Assembly (NCBI GenBank): GCA_029225085.1
Contig: JAQXVU010000005.1
Coordinates: 1 to 64,000 of the forward strand
Reading direction: 5' to 3'
DNA from: Eggerthellales bacterium
GTDB taxonomy: Bacteria; Actinomycetota; Coriobacteriia; Coriobacteriales; Eggerthellaceae
Length of the DNA: 64,000 nucleotides
The notes under the pieces are model-generated. The model did not search any database. It had not been told where the DNA came from and saw only the letters and a list, made by a program, of their open reading frames with translations. The position numbers were made by a program, and so were the translations under genes. This document shows positions 16,558 to 26,520 of the stretch, in pieces (positions within the stretch are counted from its first letter, which is position 1; every line of letters starts with the position of its first letter).

Positions 16558-17784
16558 TTATTCTGCGAGCGAGGTTGCTTCGTCAGCAGACTTAGGTACC
16601 TGCTCGCTCTCTTCTGGCTGCAGACCTTGTGCACCCTGCATAAGAAGATCCAGAGCCTTCATAACCGCCTGGCGGCGAACCTCATCGCGGTCGCCGGGGA
16701 AATGGCACTCGATAGCGCGGGTCTCAGAATCGGTGGAAACACCCAGGAACACGGTACCCACGGGGTGCTCTTCCGTGCCGCCACCAGGACCAGCCACGCC
16801 AGTAACGGAGACGCCCACATCGCAGCGGAGCTGATAGCGAACGCCACGGGCCATCTCGCAGGCAGCCTCCTCGCTGACCTCGGTGTGCTTCTTGATGGTC
16901 TGAGAAGATACGCCCAGCACGCTGGTCTTCACAGCATTCACGTAGGAAACCACCGCACCCTTAAAGCACTCGGAAGAACCAGGGATAGCCGTAAGACACT
17001 GAGCGATGTAGCCACCGGTGCAGCTCTCAGCTGTACCAAGGGTCTTGCCGGCATCCTTAGCGGTCTGCAGCACCTGCTCAGCCATGACAGCGAGCTCAGC
17101 ATCGGAAGGGGCATCTACCTTGTAGTTCGAAGCCACATGATGAGCGACAACGGGCTTACCGGTGAACAGGCTCCTGCTCTTATATAAATAGTCGATCATC
17201 GAGACGATGGTGAAGAACAGTGCCACGAACATGGCGAGCCAAGAGATGATGTACAAAGCTTTGGCAAAGCCAGGGTCGATGCCCGTAAGCAGGGGCGAAT
17301 CCTTGATGAGGAACAGCACCACCGCGATGATCTGGGTCACCGTCTTAATCTTGCCGTACCAGCTCGCCGCAATGACCACACCGTCAGCTGCCGCCATCAT
17401 GCGGACGCCGGAGATGATGAACTCGCGTGCCAGAATTACCAGCGCAACCCAGCTTGGCAGCACCTGCAACTCGATGAGAGCCAACAGGGCCGCGGCCACC
17501 AGGATCTTATCCGCCAGAGGATCCATGAACTTGCCCAGATTGGTCACTTCATTGCGGCTGCGGGCAAGGTAGCCGTCTACCGCATCCGTGCAGGAAATGA
17601 ACACGAAGATCAGCGCGGCAATGATGCCTTTAGCCTGCAGGATAAAGGCGTTCTCAGGGAACAGCCACTGCGGCCAGGGACTCAGAATGGCAACGACGAA
17701 AAGCGGGATCAGCAGGATGCGCGCCAACGTCACCTTGTTGGCAGGTGTCCAGAGCTTGCTGGTCTCAGAATTACTCTGAGTCAC
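16558..17784 (-). CDS. pgsA-cinA: Fusion: phosphatidylglycerophosphate synthase (PgsA) + CinA/PncC nicotinamide-nucleotide amidase
   Basis: A single 408-aa reading frame with two enzymes. Residues 1-210 are a polytopic CDP-alcohol phosphatidyltransferase with the signature DAVDGYLARSRNEVTNLGKF followed by MDPLADK, the enzyme making phosphatidylglycerophosphate from CDP-diacylglycerol. Residues about 228-390 are a CinA C-terminal domain with AESCTGG near 249, SVTGVAGPGGGTEEHPVGTV and PGDRDEVR, which deamidates nicotinamide mononucleotide. The linker (FTGKPVVAHHVASNYKVDAP) joins the last membrane helix to the cytoplasmic amidase. The GTG start overlaps the rimO stop by 14 bp. In many bacteria pgsA and cinA are adjacent separate genes, so the fusion probably arose by loss of the stop between them. 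Confidence 0.92.
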   Translation of the reverse strand: MTQSNSETSKLWTPANKVTLARILLIPLFVVAILSPWPQWLFPENAFILQAKGIIAALIFVFISCTDAVDGYLARSRNEVTNLGKFMDPLADKILVAAALLALIELQVLPSWVALVILAREFIISGVRMMAAADGVVIAASWYGKIKTVTQIIAVVLFLIKDSPLLTGIDPGFAKALYIISWLAMFVALFFTIVSMIDYLYKSRSLFTGKPVVAHHVASNYKVDAPSDAELAVMAEQVLQTAKDAGKTLGTAESCTGGYIAQCLTAIPGSSECFKGAVVSYVNAVKTSVLGVSSQTIKKHTEVSEEAACEMARGVRYQLRCDVGVSVTGVAGPGGGTEEHPVGTVFLGVSTDSETRAIECHFPGDRDEVRRQAVMKALDLLMQGAQGLQPEESEQVPKSADEATSLAE

Positions 17785-19108
17785 CTAAGGCCTCGATTCT
17801 CTCAGCTTCCATCTCATAGAACATGGTGTCGATGATAGCCGCATTCACGATCTCGCCGGGCTCTCCCCCATCGATGAACGTAACACCGTCTACCTCAGGG
17901 GCCTGGGATTGGGTCCTGCCATACAGCTGGCCATCCTCCTCGGCGCCCAGCACCAGAACGGGAGCGACCGTGCCAATGCGACCGGCAATCATAGAAGACG
18001 ACACGGCATCAGCTACATCGCGAACATCCTGCGCACGGCTTACCTTCACATCCTCAGGTAGCTGGTCGGGAAGCTCGGCGGCCTTGGTTCCCTCCTCAGG
18101 AGAGAAGGGGAACACACCCACATAGTCGAAGCAGGCCTCGGACACGAAGTCGATCAGGTCGGCAAAGGCCTCTTCGGTTTCGCCAGGGAAGCCCGCAATG
18201 AACGTGGTACGCAGAGTCACGTCGGGTACACACTCACGAACATGGTCGATGAGCTGCAGGAACTCTTCTGCACTGCCCTTCCTATTCATGTTGCGCAGAA
18301 TCTGCGGGTCGACGTGCTGCAGGGGGATATCGAGATACGAGCAGATGTTGTCATGGGAAGCCATGACGGACAGCAGCTCGTCGGTGATGCCCTCGGGCTG
18401 AATGTACATGACCCTGAACCAGGTCTCAGGGAACTCGTCAGCCAAGGAACCCATGAGCCATGCCAGGGAGCTGCGCTCGGGGAAGTCCTTGCCCCACCTG
18501 CCCGTATCCTGGGCGATAAGGGTCACTTCCTTCACGCCAGCCTCTACGCAGCGGGCAACCTCGGCAGCGATGTCCTCGTAGGGGAAGCTGTGATACCTGC
18601 CACGAATGAAGGGGATGGTGCAATAGCTGCACATGCGGTTGCAGCCATCGGAAATCTTCACGTAGGCACAGGAGGGGAACTCGCCGGGGATGTCGTCGGC
18701 ATAGGCAATCTGAGGCACATAGGTGCCGGATTCCGCCACGGGAGCCTCCTCCCCCAGCAGGTCAGAGACGACCTTCACGATGTCGTCTTCCTTCGAGCAA
18801 GGCACAAAGGAAGAGGCCTCGGGGAACTCGGAATTCAGTTCTTCTCCGTAGCGGGCGGGCATGCAGCCAGCCACCACGATCTTGGCGTCGCCATCCTGCA
18901 CATGCTGCAGATCGGCCACTTCCAGAATCGCATCGATGCTCTCCTCGGTGGCAGCCTGAATGAAGCAGCAGGTGTTCACGATGATAACGTCGGCCTCAGC
19001 GGGATCTTCCACAAAAGAATAGCCCGCCTGATGCAGGCGACGACGCATGGCAGCGGAGTCTACCTCGTTCTTGGCGCATCCGAGGGTAATGAGGGAAAGT
19101 GAAGACAT
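17771..19108 (-). CDS. rimO: Ribosomal protein S12 methylthiotransferase RimO
   Basis: Radical SAM enzyme that adds a methylthio group to a conserved Asp of S12. The 445-aa product has the N-terminal cluster motif TLGCAKNEVDSAAMRRRL, NTCCFI and AGCMPARY, the radical SAM motif CNRMCSYCTIPFIRGRYHS, and a C-terminal TRAM domain. KNEVDS and the position next to pgsA separate it from MiaB and MtaB, which are also in this window. Confidence 0.95.
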   Translation of the reverse strand: MSSLSLITLGCAKNEVDSAAMRRRLHQAGYSFVEDPAEADVIIVNTCCFIQAATEESIDAILEVADLQHVQDGDAKIVVAGCMPARYGEELNSEFPEASSFVPCSKEDDIVKVVSDLLGEEAPVAESGTYVPQIAYADDIPGEFPSCAYVKISDGCNRMCSYCTIPFIRGRYHSFPYEDIAAEVARCVEAGVKEVTLIAQDTGRWGKDFPERSSLAWLMGSLADEFPETWFRVMYIQPEGITDELLSVMASHDNICSYLDIPLQHVDPQILRNMNRKGSAEEFLQLIDHVRECVPDVTLRTTFIAGFPGETEEAFADLIDFVSEACFDYVGVFPFSPEEGTKAAELPDQLPEDVKVSRAQDVRDVADAVSSSMIAGRIGTVAPVLVLGAEEDGQLYGRTQSQAPEVDGVTFIDGGEPGEIVNAAIIDTMFYEMEAERIEALGDSE

Positions 19109-19120
19109 AGAACCTTAGGC

Positions 19121-19618
19121 CTAACGATAGTTTGTGTACTGCAGAGGCTGACCGTAGTCCTGTTCCTTCAGGAAGGAGATAACCTCCTGCAGGGTATCGC
19201 GCTTAGGAGAGCTGACGCGCAACTTGTCGTTCTCGATGGTGACCTTCACCTTCAGCTTGGTGTTCTTAATGTCCTTGTTGATCTTAGAAGCAAGGTCCTT
19301 GCTGATGCCCTCGACGATGGTGCCGATGACGCGGACGGTGCCGCCGGAAGCAGCGATGGGCTTGCCGAAGGACACGGACTTAATGTCAAGGCCGCGCTTG
19401 ATCATCTTAGACTGGAAGATGTCGATGATCTGCTTGGAAACGAAGTCGCTAGGAGCGGAGATGGTGATGGTCTTGCCGCCCTTGTCGAGCTCGATCTTAG
19501 AGCCGGAATCCTTCAGGTCATAGCGGGTGGTAATCTCACGAGCAGTCTGGCCGTAAGCGTTGTCGACCTCCTGCATGTCAACTTCGGAGACAACGTCGAA
19601 GCTGGAATCCTTTGCCAT
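19121..19618 (-). CDS. yajQ: YajQ-family nucleotide-binding protein
   Basis: A 165-aa member of UPF0234/YajQ. It starts MAKDSSFDVVSEVDMQEVDN and contains the paired RNP-like halves of the family (REITTRYDLKDSGSKIELD, KVKVTIENDKLRVSSPKRDT). Members bind nucleotides or cyclic di-GMP in some species; the role here is unknown. It lies 12 bp before rimO. Confidence 0.93.
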   Translation of the reverse strand: MAKDSSFDVVSEVDMQEVDNAYGQTAREITTRYDLKDSGSKIELDKGGKTITISAPSDFVSKQIIDIFQSKMIKRGLDIKSVSFGKPIAASGGTVRVIGTIVEGISKDLASKINKDIKNTKLKVKVTIENDKLRVSSPKRDTLQEVISFLKEQDYGQPLQYTNYR

Positions 19619-19784
19619 AGTTTCACTCCTTAAATCGGAAATCAGTCACAGATTTGTAACTTGTCATACTACCCCACAGAACTGCATGCGCCCCTCGGGA
19701 ACCAAAGATTCTCGAGAGGCTACATCGCAAGAGGGCTATGCGGGGACCGAGATGTCAATCGCATTCAGCACCCAAGATGTGGAA

Positions 19785-19805
19785 GCAGCCGCAAACCGCG
19801 GCTGC
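19785..19805. repeat. 8-bp hairpin downstream of rodZ
   Basis: GCAGCCGC (19785-19792) and GCGGCTGC (19798-19805) pair around 5 nt. It lies 40 bp past the rodZ stop in a 227-bp gap before yajQ. It may end the ftsK-rodZ transcript, but no T-run follows. Nothing else was recognised in the gap. Confidence 0.5.
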
Positions 19806-19845
19806 TACCGGTCGCTACGAAGGCAACCCCGAGACGCAAAGTGCA

Positions 19846-20949
19846 CTAGTCGCTAGAAGAGCTGGAATCAGAGTCCGAGCTCGTGTTGGTATGGTCCTTC
19901 ACCCACTGATCGAGAATGGTGGAAAGCTTCATGGTGTAGGTGATTTCACCGTCAGAGTTGGTCTTGGTCTTCACCTCTTCACCGTTCACCTTAATGACGA
20001 CGCCATCCATGTTGCCGGCGGTGAACTTAACCTGCTGGCCGCATTCGAAGGTCTCAGAGGTGGGGCCAGAAATGCTGTCGTTCACCTTTTCCTCGCCATC
20101 GACGGTGACGGAGATCCAGGCCAAAGCGCCATCTTCCAACTCATAGGAGAAGGTGAAGCTGGTCGGGGCTGACTGAGCAGCACGGGCCACGATCTCAGAT
20201 TCTACATTGTTGGTAGGGATCTCGGTGACTTCCTCGGTCTTGCCGCCGCCACCCATGAGCATAGAGCCAATGAACACGAGCAGAACGATGATGACCAGGC
20301 CCACCACCACAAAGGGAAGGAACTGCATGAGGCCTCCGCGGCTCACGTTGTCGCCGTACACGTTCAGATAGCTCTCGGAAGCGGGAGCGGAAGCCTGCGA
20401 GGTGCTGCGGCGACGATGGGCGCGATTAGCCTCGTCGGTGACGCGCTCGGAATGAAGGCGATCGCGCTCAGGGGAATAGGAATCCTCGGAGTACACGCGC
20501 CTGCCCAGGCCGTTAATGCTGCCAGAGTCCTGGCTCACCCGGGTGCGGGTGCGCTCGGACATGTAGCGGGAAGAGCTATCGTGGCGCACAAAAGGCTCGC
20601 CGGTGCGCTTCTCGTACTCGCTGCGAGCCGTGGTGAAACGGCCGCCGGTAGGCTCCATGTCGAAGCCGGTGGTGCGAGCATTGCCAGCCGCGCGACGAGC
20701 GTCGTACTGAGCCTGAGCTTCAAGGTAATCCTTGGTGATGTCCGAGGCGTTCAGTCCCAGGAATCGCGCATAGGAATTAATCATGTTGCGAGCATAGCCC
20801 CGAGGAGGGATGTTCTCGAAGTTCTCCTCCTCGATAGCGCGCAGTACGTCAGGACGAATGCGCAGGCGACGGGCTACGGAATTAAAGTCGAGGCCCTTGC
20901 GCACACGGGCATCCCTCAGCCTATGGCCAAAGCCATTTTTAGGGTTCAT
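19846..20949 (-). CDS. rodZ: RodZ-like helix-turn-helix membrane protein
   Basis: A 367-aa protein with an N-terminal Xre-type HTH (FGHRLRDARVRKGLDFNSVA through PPRGYARNMINSYARFLGL). A long polar linker of about 100-205 follows, then one transmembrane segment (FLPFVVVGLVIIVLLVFIGS) and an extracytoplasmic beta domain of the DUF4115 kind. RodZ links MreB to the cell envelope in rods. Family members also occur in cocci, and no mreB is in the window. It starts 14 bp after ftsK. Confidence 0.85.
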   Translation of the reverse strand: MNPKNGFGHRLRDARVRKGLDFNSVARRLRIRPDVLRAIEEENFENIPPRGYARNMINSYARFLGLNASDITKDYLEAQAQYDARRAAGNARTTGFDMEPTGGRFTTARSEYEKRTGEPFVRHDSSSRYMSERTRTRVSQDSGSINGLGRRVYSEDSYSPERDRLHSERVTDEANRAHRRRSTSQASAPASESYLNVYGDNVSRGGLMQFLPFVVVGLVIIVLLVFIGSMLMGGGGKTEEVTEIPTNNVESEIVARAAQSAPTSFTFSYELEDGALAWISVTVDGEEKVNDSISGPTSETFECGQQVKFTAGNMDGVVIKVNGEEVKTKTNSDGEITYTMKLSTILDQWVKDHTNTSSDSDSSSSSD

Positions 20950-20963
20950 GGGTCTCCTATCGG

Positions 20964-23594
20964 TTATTCAGAATCATTGGTCTCGAAGGCCTTCAAGGTC
21001 TCAAGATCCATGGCATCTATGAGCACTTCGCGAGGTTTGCTGCCGTTAGCTGGGCCAACGACGCCCTTCTCCTCGAGCATGTCCATTATACGCCCCGCCC
21101 TAGAATAGCCAACTTTGAAGCGGCGCTGGATGTTGGAAGTAGAGCCCAAACCGCTAGAAACCACCAGCTCAGCGGCGTCCCACAGCAGCGGGTCGTCGTT
21201 AGAGGAGGAGCCGTTGTTGCCCGTTACCTCCGTACCCATGCTCATGACGTTCACGTTCAGAATCTCATTGTGGTACTCAGGCTCGCCCTGCTCCTTCAAG
21301 AAGGAGACCACGGCCTCGAGCTCCTTGTCGTCGGTATAGCAGCCCTGCAAGCGCACAGGCTTTGCCAGCTCGGGCTTGTTGAAGAGCATGTCGCCATGGC
21401 CGATAAGGTTCTCGGCACCCGTGGCGTCGAGGATGACGCGGGAGTCGATGCCGGAGGCAACGCTGAGGGCGATACGGGAGGTGATGTTCGCCTTAATGAG
21501 GCCCGTGACCACGTTGGTAGAAGGACGCTGGGTGGCGATGATCAGGTGAATGCCGGCGGCACGAGCTAGCTGGGCCAGACGGGAGATAGAGAACTCCACT
21601 TCCTTGCCCACGTTCATCATGAGGTCGGCCAGCTCGTCGATGACAATGACGATATAGGGCATGGACGTCACGGTGTTGCCGTCGGAATCGACAGCACCTT
21701 CCTCAGCCTTGGCGTTGTACTGCTTGATCTCGCGAGCGCCCGCCTTCGACATGACCTTCAGACGACGCTCCATCTCGGCAACGGCCCAGGACAGCGCGCT
21801 GGAAGCCTCCTTGGGCTCCGTCACCACGGGAACGTACAGATGAGGAATGCCGCTATAGGGCATGAACTCAACGCGCTTGGGGTCGATCATGATGAAGCGC
21901 ACCTCGTCAGGGGTGGCGCGCATGAGGATACTCATGATCATGGAGTTCACGCACACCGACTTACCAGAACCGGTGGTACCAGCGATGAGCACATGGGGCA
22001 TGCGGGCCAGGTCCTCGACCACGCAGTTGCCTTCCACATCCTTGCCGATGGCAACTTCAAGCTTACCGGAGCCTGCGGCGGGAAGCACGTCGCCCAGCAA
22101 AACCCCTTCCCTGACCTGGTTAGGTACTTCCACACCAACATAATTGGTGCCAGGAATGGGCGAGAAGATGCGAACGCCGGGGGCTGCCAAAGCCAGGGCG
22201 ATGTCGTCGGTGAGGTTGGTGATGCGGCTCACGCGCACACCGGAAGGGAGCTCGACCTTGTACAGGGTCACCGTAGGACCCGCCACCCAGCCGGCGATGC
22301 CCACGTCGATGCCGAAGTCGAAGAGGGTCTGCTGCAGCAGCAGTGCGGTATCGCGAAGGGACTCCTCGCTCTCCTTCTTAGACTTCTTGGCCTTGGTTAC
22401 CGACAGGATAGACATATCGGGGAGCTGGTAGCCCTCTTCGTCGGAGCCGGGAGCGGCCTTGGCCACCAGAGAATGGGAGGTCTTGCCCATGGTCAGGGAG
22501 TCGGAGCGCTTCTTAGAGCCCAGCTTGCGGGTAAGGGGCTTGTCCTCCTCACCTGCCCGAGCTCCCAGCGGGCCCTTGTCAGCGGCATCCTTGCCCTTGC
22601 CCTTGGCGTCTTTGCCCTTGGGATCCTTGATAGCCTTAGATTCCCAGAGCCCCTTGCCTTCCTTGGCATCGGAAAGCTGCTGGGTCTGATCAGCCAATTC
22701 GGCGCGAGGAGCCAAGCGGTCCTCAGACGAAGAGGCGATGCTGGTAGAGATAGAGGAGGTTGCTCGCTTAGGGCCACGACGCTTGCCAGAGCCGATTTCG
22801 GCGGTTTTGGCATCGGCCAGCGCAGGAGCGCCCTTGCCCAAATTGGCAGTGGGCGAATTCGTGGAAGAAGGCAGCTTGCCGAAGCGCTCGGAAAGCTTGA
22901 GCTTGCGGGAAGGGATGTCCTCGGTAGGAGCGCTCTGCTCCCGTTCCTCACGACGAGCCTGGGCGCTTTCAGAGACCTGACCCCGAATGCGCTCGATGAG
23001 GCCGGACAGGGACCAACCGATGACGATGAGAGCCACCACCATGAAGCCCACCAGAATGATGGCGGTTACCGGACGACCCAGCAACGTGAGGCCTGCCCAG
23101 GCAATGGCGTTGCCCACGTAGCCACCGTAGGTGGTGAGCATGACGTCGAAGAAGAGCTGGTAGGCGCCTTCAGCCTCTACAGGCGCGAAGAGGCCAATGA
23201 GGCCCAGCAGGGCCACGTAGAACAGCAGAGCGCCGAGAGCTGCGCGAGTGGGGACATGATTGCGCTCGAAGCGCAACAAGAAGGTAACGCCGATGAGGAT
23301 CAGCAGCAAGGGTAGCACGTAGCAGCCAACGCCCAGGCCCAAACGAAGGCCCAGGGAAAGAGCGCCGGTAACAATGGCATCGCCAGGTAGACAGACCACC
23401 GCCATGAGGGCGAGGCCGAACACGATGAGGAGAACGCCCACGATGTCCCGCTTGGTGCGGTCATCGAAGAGCCCCTCGGATCCCTGTCCTCCCTTAGAGC
23501 GAGAGGAAGCACCGCCCGCAGCCTTGCGGGGGGCGGTGCCTTTTCCAGACTTCTGATTTCTTGCCGTTTGCTTAGTCTGCTTACTGGTTGCCAA
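20964..23594 (-). CDS. ftsK: DNA translocase FtsK/SpoIIIE
   Basis: Septal DNA pump that clears chromosome ends and activates dimer resolution. The product is about 876 aa. It has four N-terminal transmembrane helices (about 50-215), a charged linker, the RecA-like motor with Walker A GTTGSGKS and DPKRVEF, and a C-terminal gamma winged helix (SSGLGSTSNIQRRFKVGYSR). The TTG at 23594 is chosen because AAGGAG lies 6 nt upstream. A TTG nine codons earlier is possible. Preceded by rnj and followed by rodZ. Confidence 0.95.
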   Translation of the reverse strand: MATSKQTKQTARNQKSGKGTAPRKAAGGASSRSKGGQGSEGLFDDRTKRDIVGVLLIVFGLALMAVVCLPGDAIVTGALSLGLRLGLGVGCYVLPLLLILIGVTFLLRFERNHVPTRAALGALLFYVALLGLIGLFAPVEAEGAYQLFFDVMLTTYGGYVGNAIAWAGLTLLGRPVTAIILVGFMVVALIVIGWSLSGLIERIRGQVSESAQARREEREQSAPTEDIPSRKLKLSERFGKLPSSTNSPTANLGKGAPALADAKTAEIGSGKRRGPKRATSSISTSIASSSEDRLAPRAELADQTQQLSDAKEGKGLWESKAIKDPKGKDAKGKGKDAADKGPLGARAGEEDKPLTRKLGSKKRSDSLTMGKTSHSLVAKAAPGSDEEGYQLPDMSILSVTKAKKSKKESEESLRDTALLLQQTLFDFGIDVGIAGWVAGPTVTLYKVELPSGVRVSRITNLTDDIALALAAPGVRIFSPIPGTNYVGVEVPNQVREGVLLGDVLPAAGSGKLEVAIGKDVEGNCVVEDLARMPHVLIAGTTGSGKSVCVNSMIMSILMRATPDEVRFIMIDPKRVEFMPYSGIPHLYVPVVTEPKEASSALSWAVAEMERRLKVMSKAGAREIKQYNAKAEEGAVDSDGNTVTSMPYIVIVIDELADLMMNVGKEVEFSISRLAQLARAAGIHLIIATQRPSTNVVTGLIKANITSRIALSVASGIDSRVILDATGAENLIGHGDMLFNKPELAKPVRLQGCYTDDKELEAVVSFLKEQGEPEYHNEILNVNVMSMGTEVTGNNGSSSNDDPLLWDAAELVVSSGLGSTSNIQRRFKVGYSRAGRIMDMLEEKGVVGPANGSKPREVLIDAMDLETLKAFETNDSE

Positions 23595-23648
23595 CGGGCT
23601 CTCCTTAGTGGTTCGTTTCAAGTGCGTTTAGTAGAGCGTGCCCCCATT

Positions 23649-25526
23649 CTACACTTCGAGAATGTTGACGATAACCATGGGACGCTGCTTAATCTGTTGC
23701 CACAAAACGTTCAGCAATGCGTTGCGACAAACCTTCTTCAGCTCCTTCACGGTCTTAGCCTTAGGCAGGTTCTTGCGCAGGGCCTTCTCTACCTCATCGG
23801 CAGCTTCCTGCACCATATACTCGTCCTCGCCGCCGGTGATGCCGTGCATTTCTACCTGTACCTTGCCGATGATGGCCTTGGTCTGGGACCTGACCGCCAC
23901 AGCGATGGTGGCAAAGCCCTGTGCGCTGAGGGCGGAGCGCTCGTCGAGGACCTCCTTCGAGGTGTCGCCCACCGTCAGACCGTCGACGTACACGATGCCG
24001 CTCTGAACGGTCTCGCCCAGGGAGACGCCGGAAGGCGAGAGTTCCAGCGTGTCGCCGTTGTCGAGGATGAAGATGTTCTCCTCGGGAACGCCGGTGGCTG
24101 CAGCCAGCTTAGCGTGAGCCTGCAAGTGCATGGCCTCGCCGTGAACGGGCAAGAACGCCTTGGGCTGCACGATGGAAAGGACGATCTTCAGCTCCTCTGC
24201 AGAGCCGTGACCGGACACGTGCACCATAGCGCGGCGCTTGTCCCAGACATCGACGCCGATCTTAGCCAACAAGTTCATGATGTTGGTAACAGCCTTCTCA
24301 TTGCCGGGAACAGGCGATGCGGACACGATGACGGTATCGCCCTTCTCGAGGTCGACGGTCTTGTGCTCGCCGCGAGCAATGCGGGCCAGCGCGCTCAGAG
24401 GCTCACCCTGGCTGCCGGTGCACATGACCACGATCTCATTGGAAGGAATGCCCTTCAGATCGTAGGCGTCGAGAATGTCCTCGTCAGCGATGTGCAGATA
24501 GCCCAGCCTGCGAGCGATATCGGTGTTCTGCACCATAGAGCGACCTGTAACGACCACCTTCCTACCAGCGGCAATGGCCGCATCGCAGATCTGCTGCATG
24601 CGGTGAATGTGGCTGGCGAAGCTGGCGATGACCACCCTGCCCGTTGCCTGGGAGATGATCTTGTTCAGCACCTTGCCCACCTCAGCCTCGGAAGGCGTGA
24701 AGGTGTTGGAGGTAGCATTGGTGGAGTCGCTCATGAGCAGGTCGACGCCCATCTCGCCGAAACGAGCCAGGGCACCGAAGTCCGTGCAGACGCCGTCGAT
24801 AGGGGTCTGGTCGAGCTTGAAGTCGCCGGTGTGCAGCACGTTTCCTGCGGGGCTCTGGAAGAAGATGCCCACCGAGCCAGGGATGCTGTGGTTCACGGCG
24901 AAGAAGTCGAGCTTGAAGCAACCCAACTTCAGGCTGGATCCTGGGGTGATCTCGCAGAGCTTGGCGTTGGAGACCTTATGCTCCTTCAGCTTGCCCTCGA
25001 TCAGGCCCAAGGTCATCTTGGTGCCATAGATCTTCACTTCCTGGTCGAGATCCTTCAACAGATAGGGCAAGGCACCCGTGTGGTCCTCATGGCCATGGGT
25101 CACCACAATAGCCCGCAGCTTCTCAGCGTTCTGCAGGATATAGGAGTAGTCAGGCAGGATCAGATCGACACCAGGATGGTTGTCATCAGGGAACATGCAG
25201 CCGGCATCGTCGAGAATCATGTCGTTTCCGCATTCGAAAACGGTCATGTTCTTGCCGATAGCGTCGAGTCCGCCAAGGGGGATCACCTTCAGCTTGGCAC
25301 GGGAATCCTTGCCGGCATTGTTGAAGCGACGACGATTCTGACGCTTGTTGCCCTCCTGAGAGGATGTCTGAGCCTGGCCCTTGGAAAGCTGAGGACGCTC
25401 GCGGTCTACCTTCACATGCTTGTAGTACTGCGTGCGCCTACGACCCTCCCGAGATTTGGGAGGGTTCTGCTGGCTTTGGTTCTGTTGGTTCTGCTGTTCT
25501 TCAGTAACGTTGTTCTCTTTGGTCAT
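23649..25526 (-). CDS. rnj: Ribonuclease J
   Basis: Metallo-beta-lactamase-fold enzyme with 5'-exo and endoribonuclease activity. The 625-aa product has a Gln/Asn/Arg-rich disordered N-terminus of about 75 residues and then the beta-lactamase core (VIPLGGLDAIGKNMTVFE). The metal ligands are HGHEDHTGA, a second His in VNHSIPGS, and DFKLD. The beta-CASP and C-terminal domains follow. The N-terminal extension is longer than in Bacillus RNase J, as is usual in Actinomycetota. It lies 17 bp after dapA. Confidence 0.94.
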   Translation of the reverse strand: MTKENNVTEEQQNQQNQSQQNPPKSREGRRRTQYYKHVKVDRERPQLSKGQAQTSSQEGNKRQNRRRFNNAGKDSRAKLKVIPLGGLDAIGKNMTVFECGNDMILDDAGCMFPDDNHPGVDLILPDYSYILQNAEKLRAIVVTHGHEDHTGALPYLLKDLDQEVKIYGTKMTLGLIEGKLKEHKVSNAKLCEITPGSSLKLGCFKLDFFAVNHSIPGSVGIFFQSPAGNVLHTGDFKLDQTPIDGVCTDFGALARFGEMGVDLLMSDSTNATSNTFTPSEAEVGKVLNKIISQATGRVVIASFASHIHRMQQICDAAIAAGRKVVVTGRSMVQNTDIARRLGYLHIADEDILDAYDLKGIPSNEIVVMCTGSQGEPLSALARIARGEHKTVDLEKGDTVIVSASPVPGNEKAVTNIMNLLAKIGVDVWDKRRAMVHVSGHGSAEELKIVLSIVQPKAFLPVHGEAMHLQAHAKLAAATGVPEENIFILDNGDTLELSPSGVSLGETVQSGIVYVDGLTVGDTSKEVLDERSALSAQGFATIAVAVRSQTKAIIGKVQVEMHGITGGEDEYMVQEAADEVEKALRKNLPKAKTVKELKKVCRNALLNVLWQQIKQRPMVIVNILEV

Positions 25527-25543
25527 ACATTCCTTAGCTGGTC

Positions 25544-26446
25544 TTAGCTAAGCACGCCAACCTGACGCATGACCTCTGCAAGCTCCTCGGACTGCTCCTT
25601 GGTTGCAGGAATCAGAGGAAGACGAAGACCACCGACATTGAAGCCCAGGATGTTCAGGGCCTCCTTCACGAGAATGGGGTTGGCGGTGGTGAAGAGCTGA
25701 TGCATGAGAGGACGAAGCGCCTCATGGGCCTGCTTGGCCTTATCGAATTCCCCAGCAGCGCAGAGATCGGTGATCTCCTTCATACGAGCAGGTGCAACGT
25801 TGCCGATAGTGCTGATAACGCCTGCACCACCCAGCTTCATAATGTCATAGGTGAGCTCGTCATCACCGGAATATACCCAGAAGTTATCAGGGGCGTTGTC
25901 GATGATATACTTCACCTGCTCGAGGTTGCCGCTGGCCTCTTTAACGGCGACGATGTTCTCGCAATCGTTCGCCAATCTAAGCGTAGTCTCAGGCAGCATG
26001 TTGATAACGCAACGACCAGGGATGTTGTACAGGATGATGGGAAGGTCTACTGCGTCTGCCACTGCCTTGAAGTGACGATACAAGCCCTCCTGAGGAGGCT
26101 TGTTGTAGTAAGGAACCACCAGCATGAGGCCATCGACGCCCAGCTTGGCAACTTCGGTAGCGAACTGAACGGTATCAGCGGTGCAGTTGTCGCCAACGTT
26201 GGCGATGATGGGCACCTGACCACCCACTGCGTTCACCACAGCTTCGAACAGGCGGATCTTCTGAGGATAGAAGACCGTGGGGCTCTCGCCAGTAGTTCCG
26301 TTGATGATAAGGGAATCAGCTCCGCCTTCCACAAGACGCTTAGCAAGCGCCTGAGCCTGATACAGATCGAGGTCGCCATCCTTATCGAAAGGGGTGACCA
26401 TAGCGGGAATCATACGACCGAACATAGGCTCAGTGATGTCAGACAT
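25544..26446 (-). CDS. dapA: 4-hydroxy-tetrahydrodipicolinate synthase
   Basis: Condenses pyruvate with aspartate semialdehyde, the first step of the diaminopimelate branch. The 300-aa (beta/alpha)8 aldolase has the dihydroxyl-binding NGTTGES, catalytic Tyr in IILYNIPGR and Schiff-base Lys in NIVAVKEASGN. It follows dapB on the same strand, so the first two steps of the branch are adjacent. dapF is elsewhere in the window. Confidence 0.97.
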   Translation of the reverse strand: MSDITEPMFGRMIPAMVTPFDKDGDLDLYQAQALAKRLVEGGADSLIINGTTGESPTVFYPQKIRLFEAVVNAVGGQVPIIANVGDNCTADTVQFATEVAKLGVDGLMLVVPYYNKPPQEGLYRHFKAVADAVDLPIILYNIPGRCVINMLPETTLRLANDCENIVAVKEASGNLEQVKYIIDNAPDNFWVYSGDDELTYDIMKLGGAGVISTIGNVAPARMKEITDLCAAGEFDKAKQAHEALRPLMHQLFTTANPILVKEALNILGFNVGGLRLPLIPATKEQSEELAEVMRQVGVLS

Positions 26447-26520
26447 TGCTCGTCTCCTTATCGTGTGTACTTCATAGGGGCCCGAAGGCCATCAAACATT
26501 ATGCCAAATAATTACAGGGG

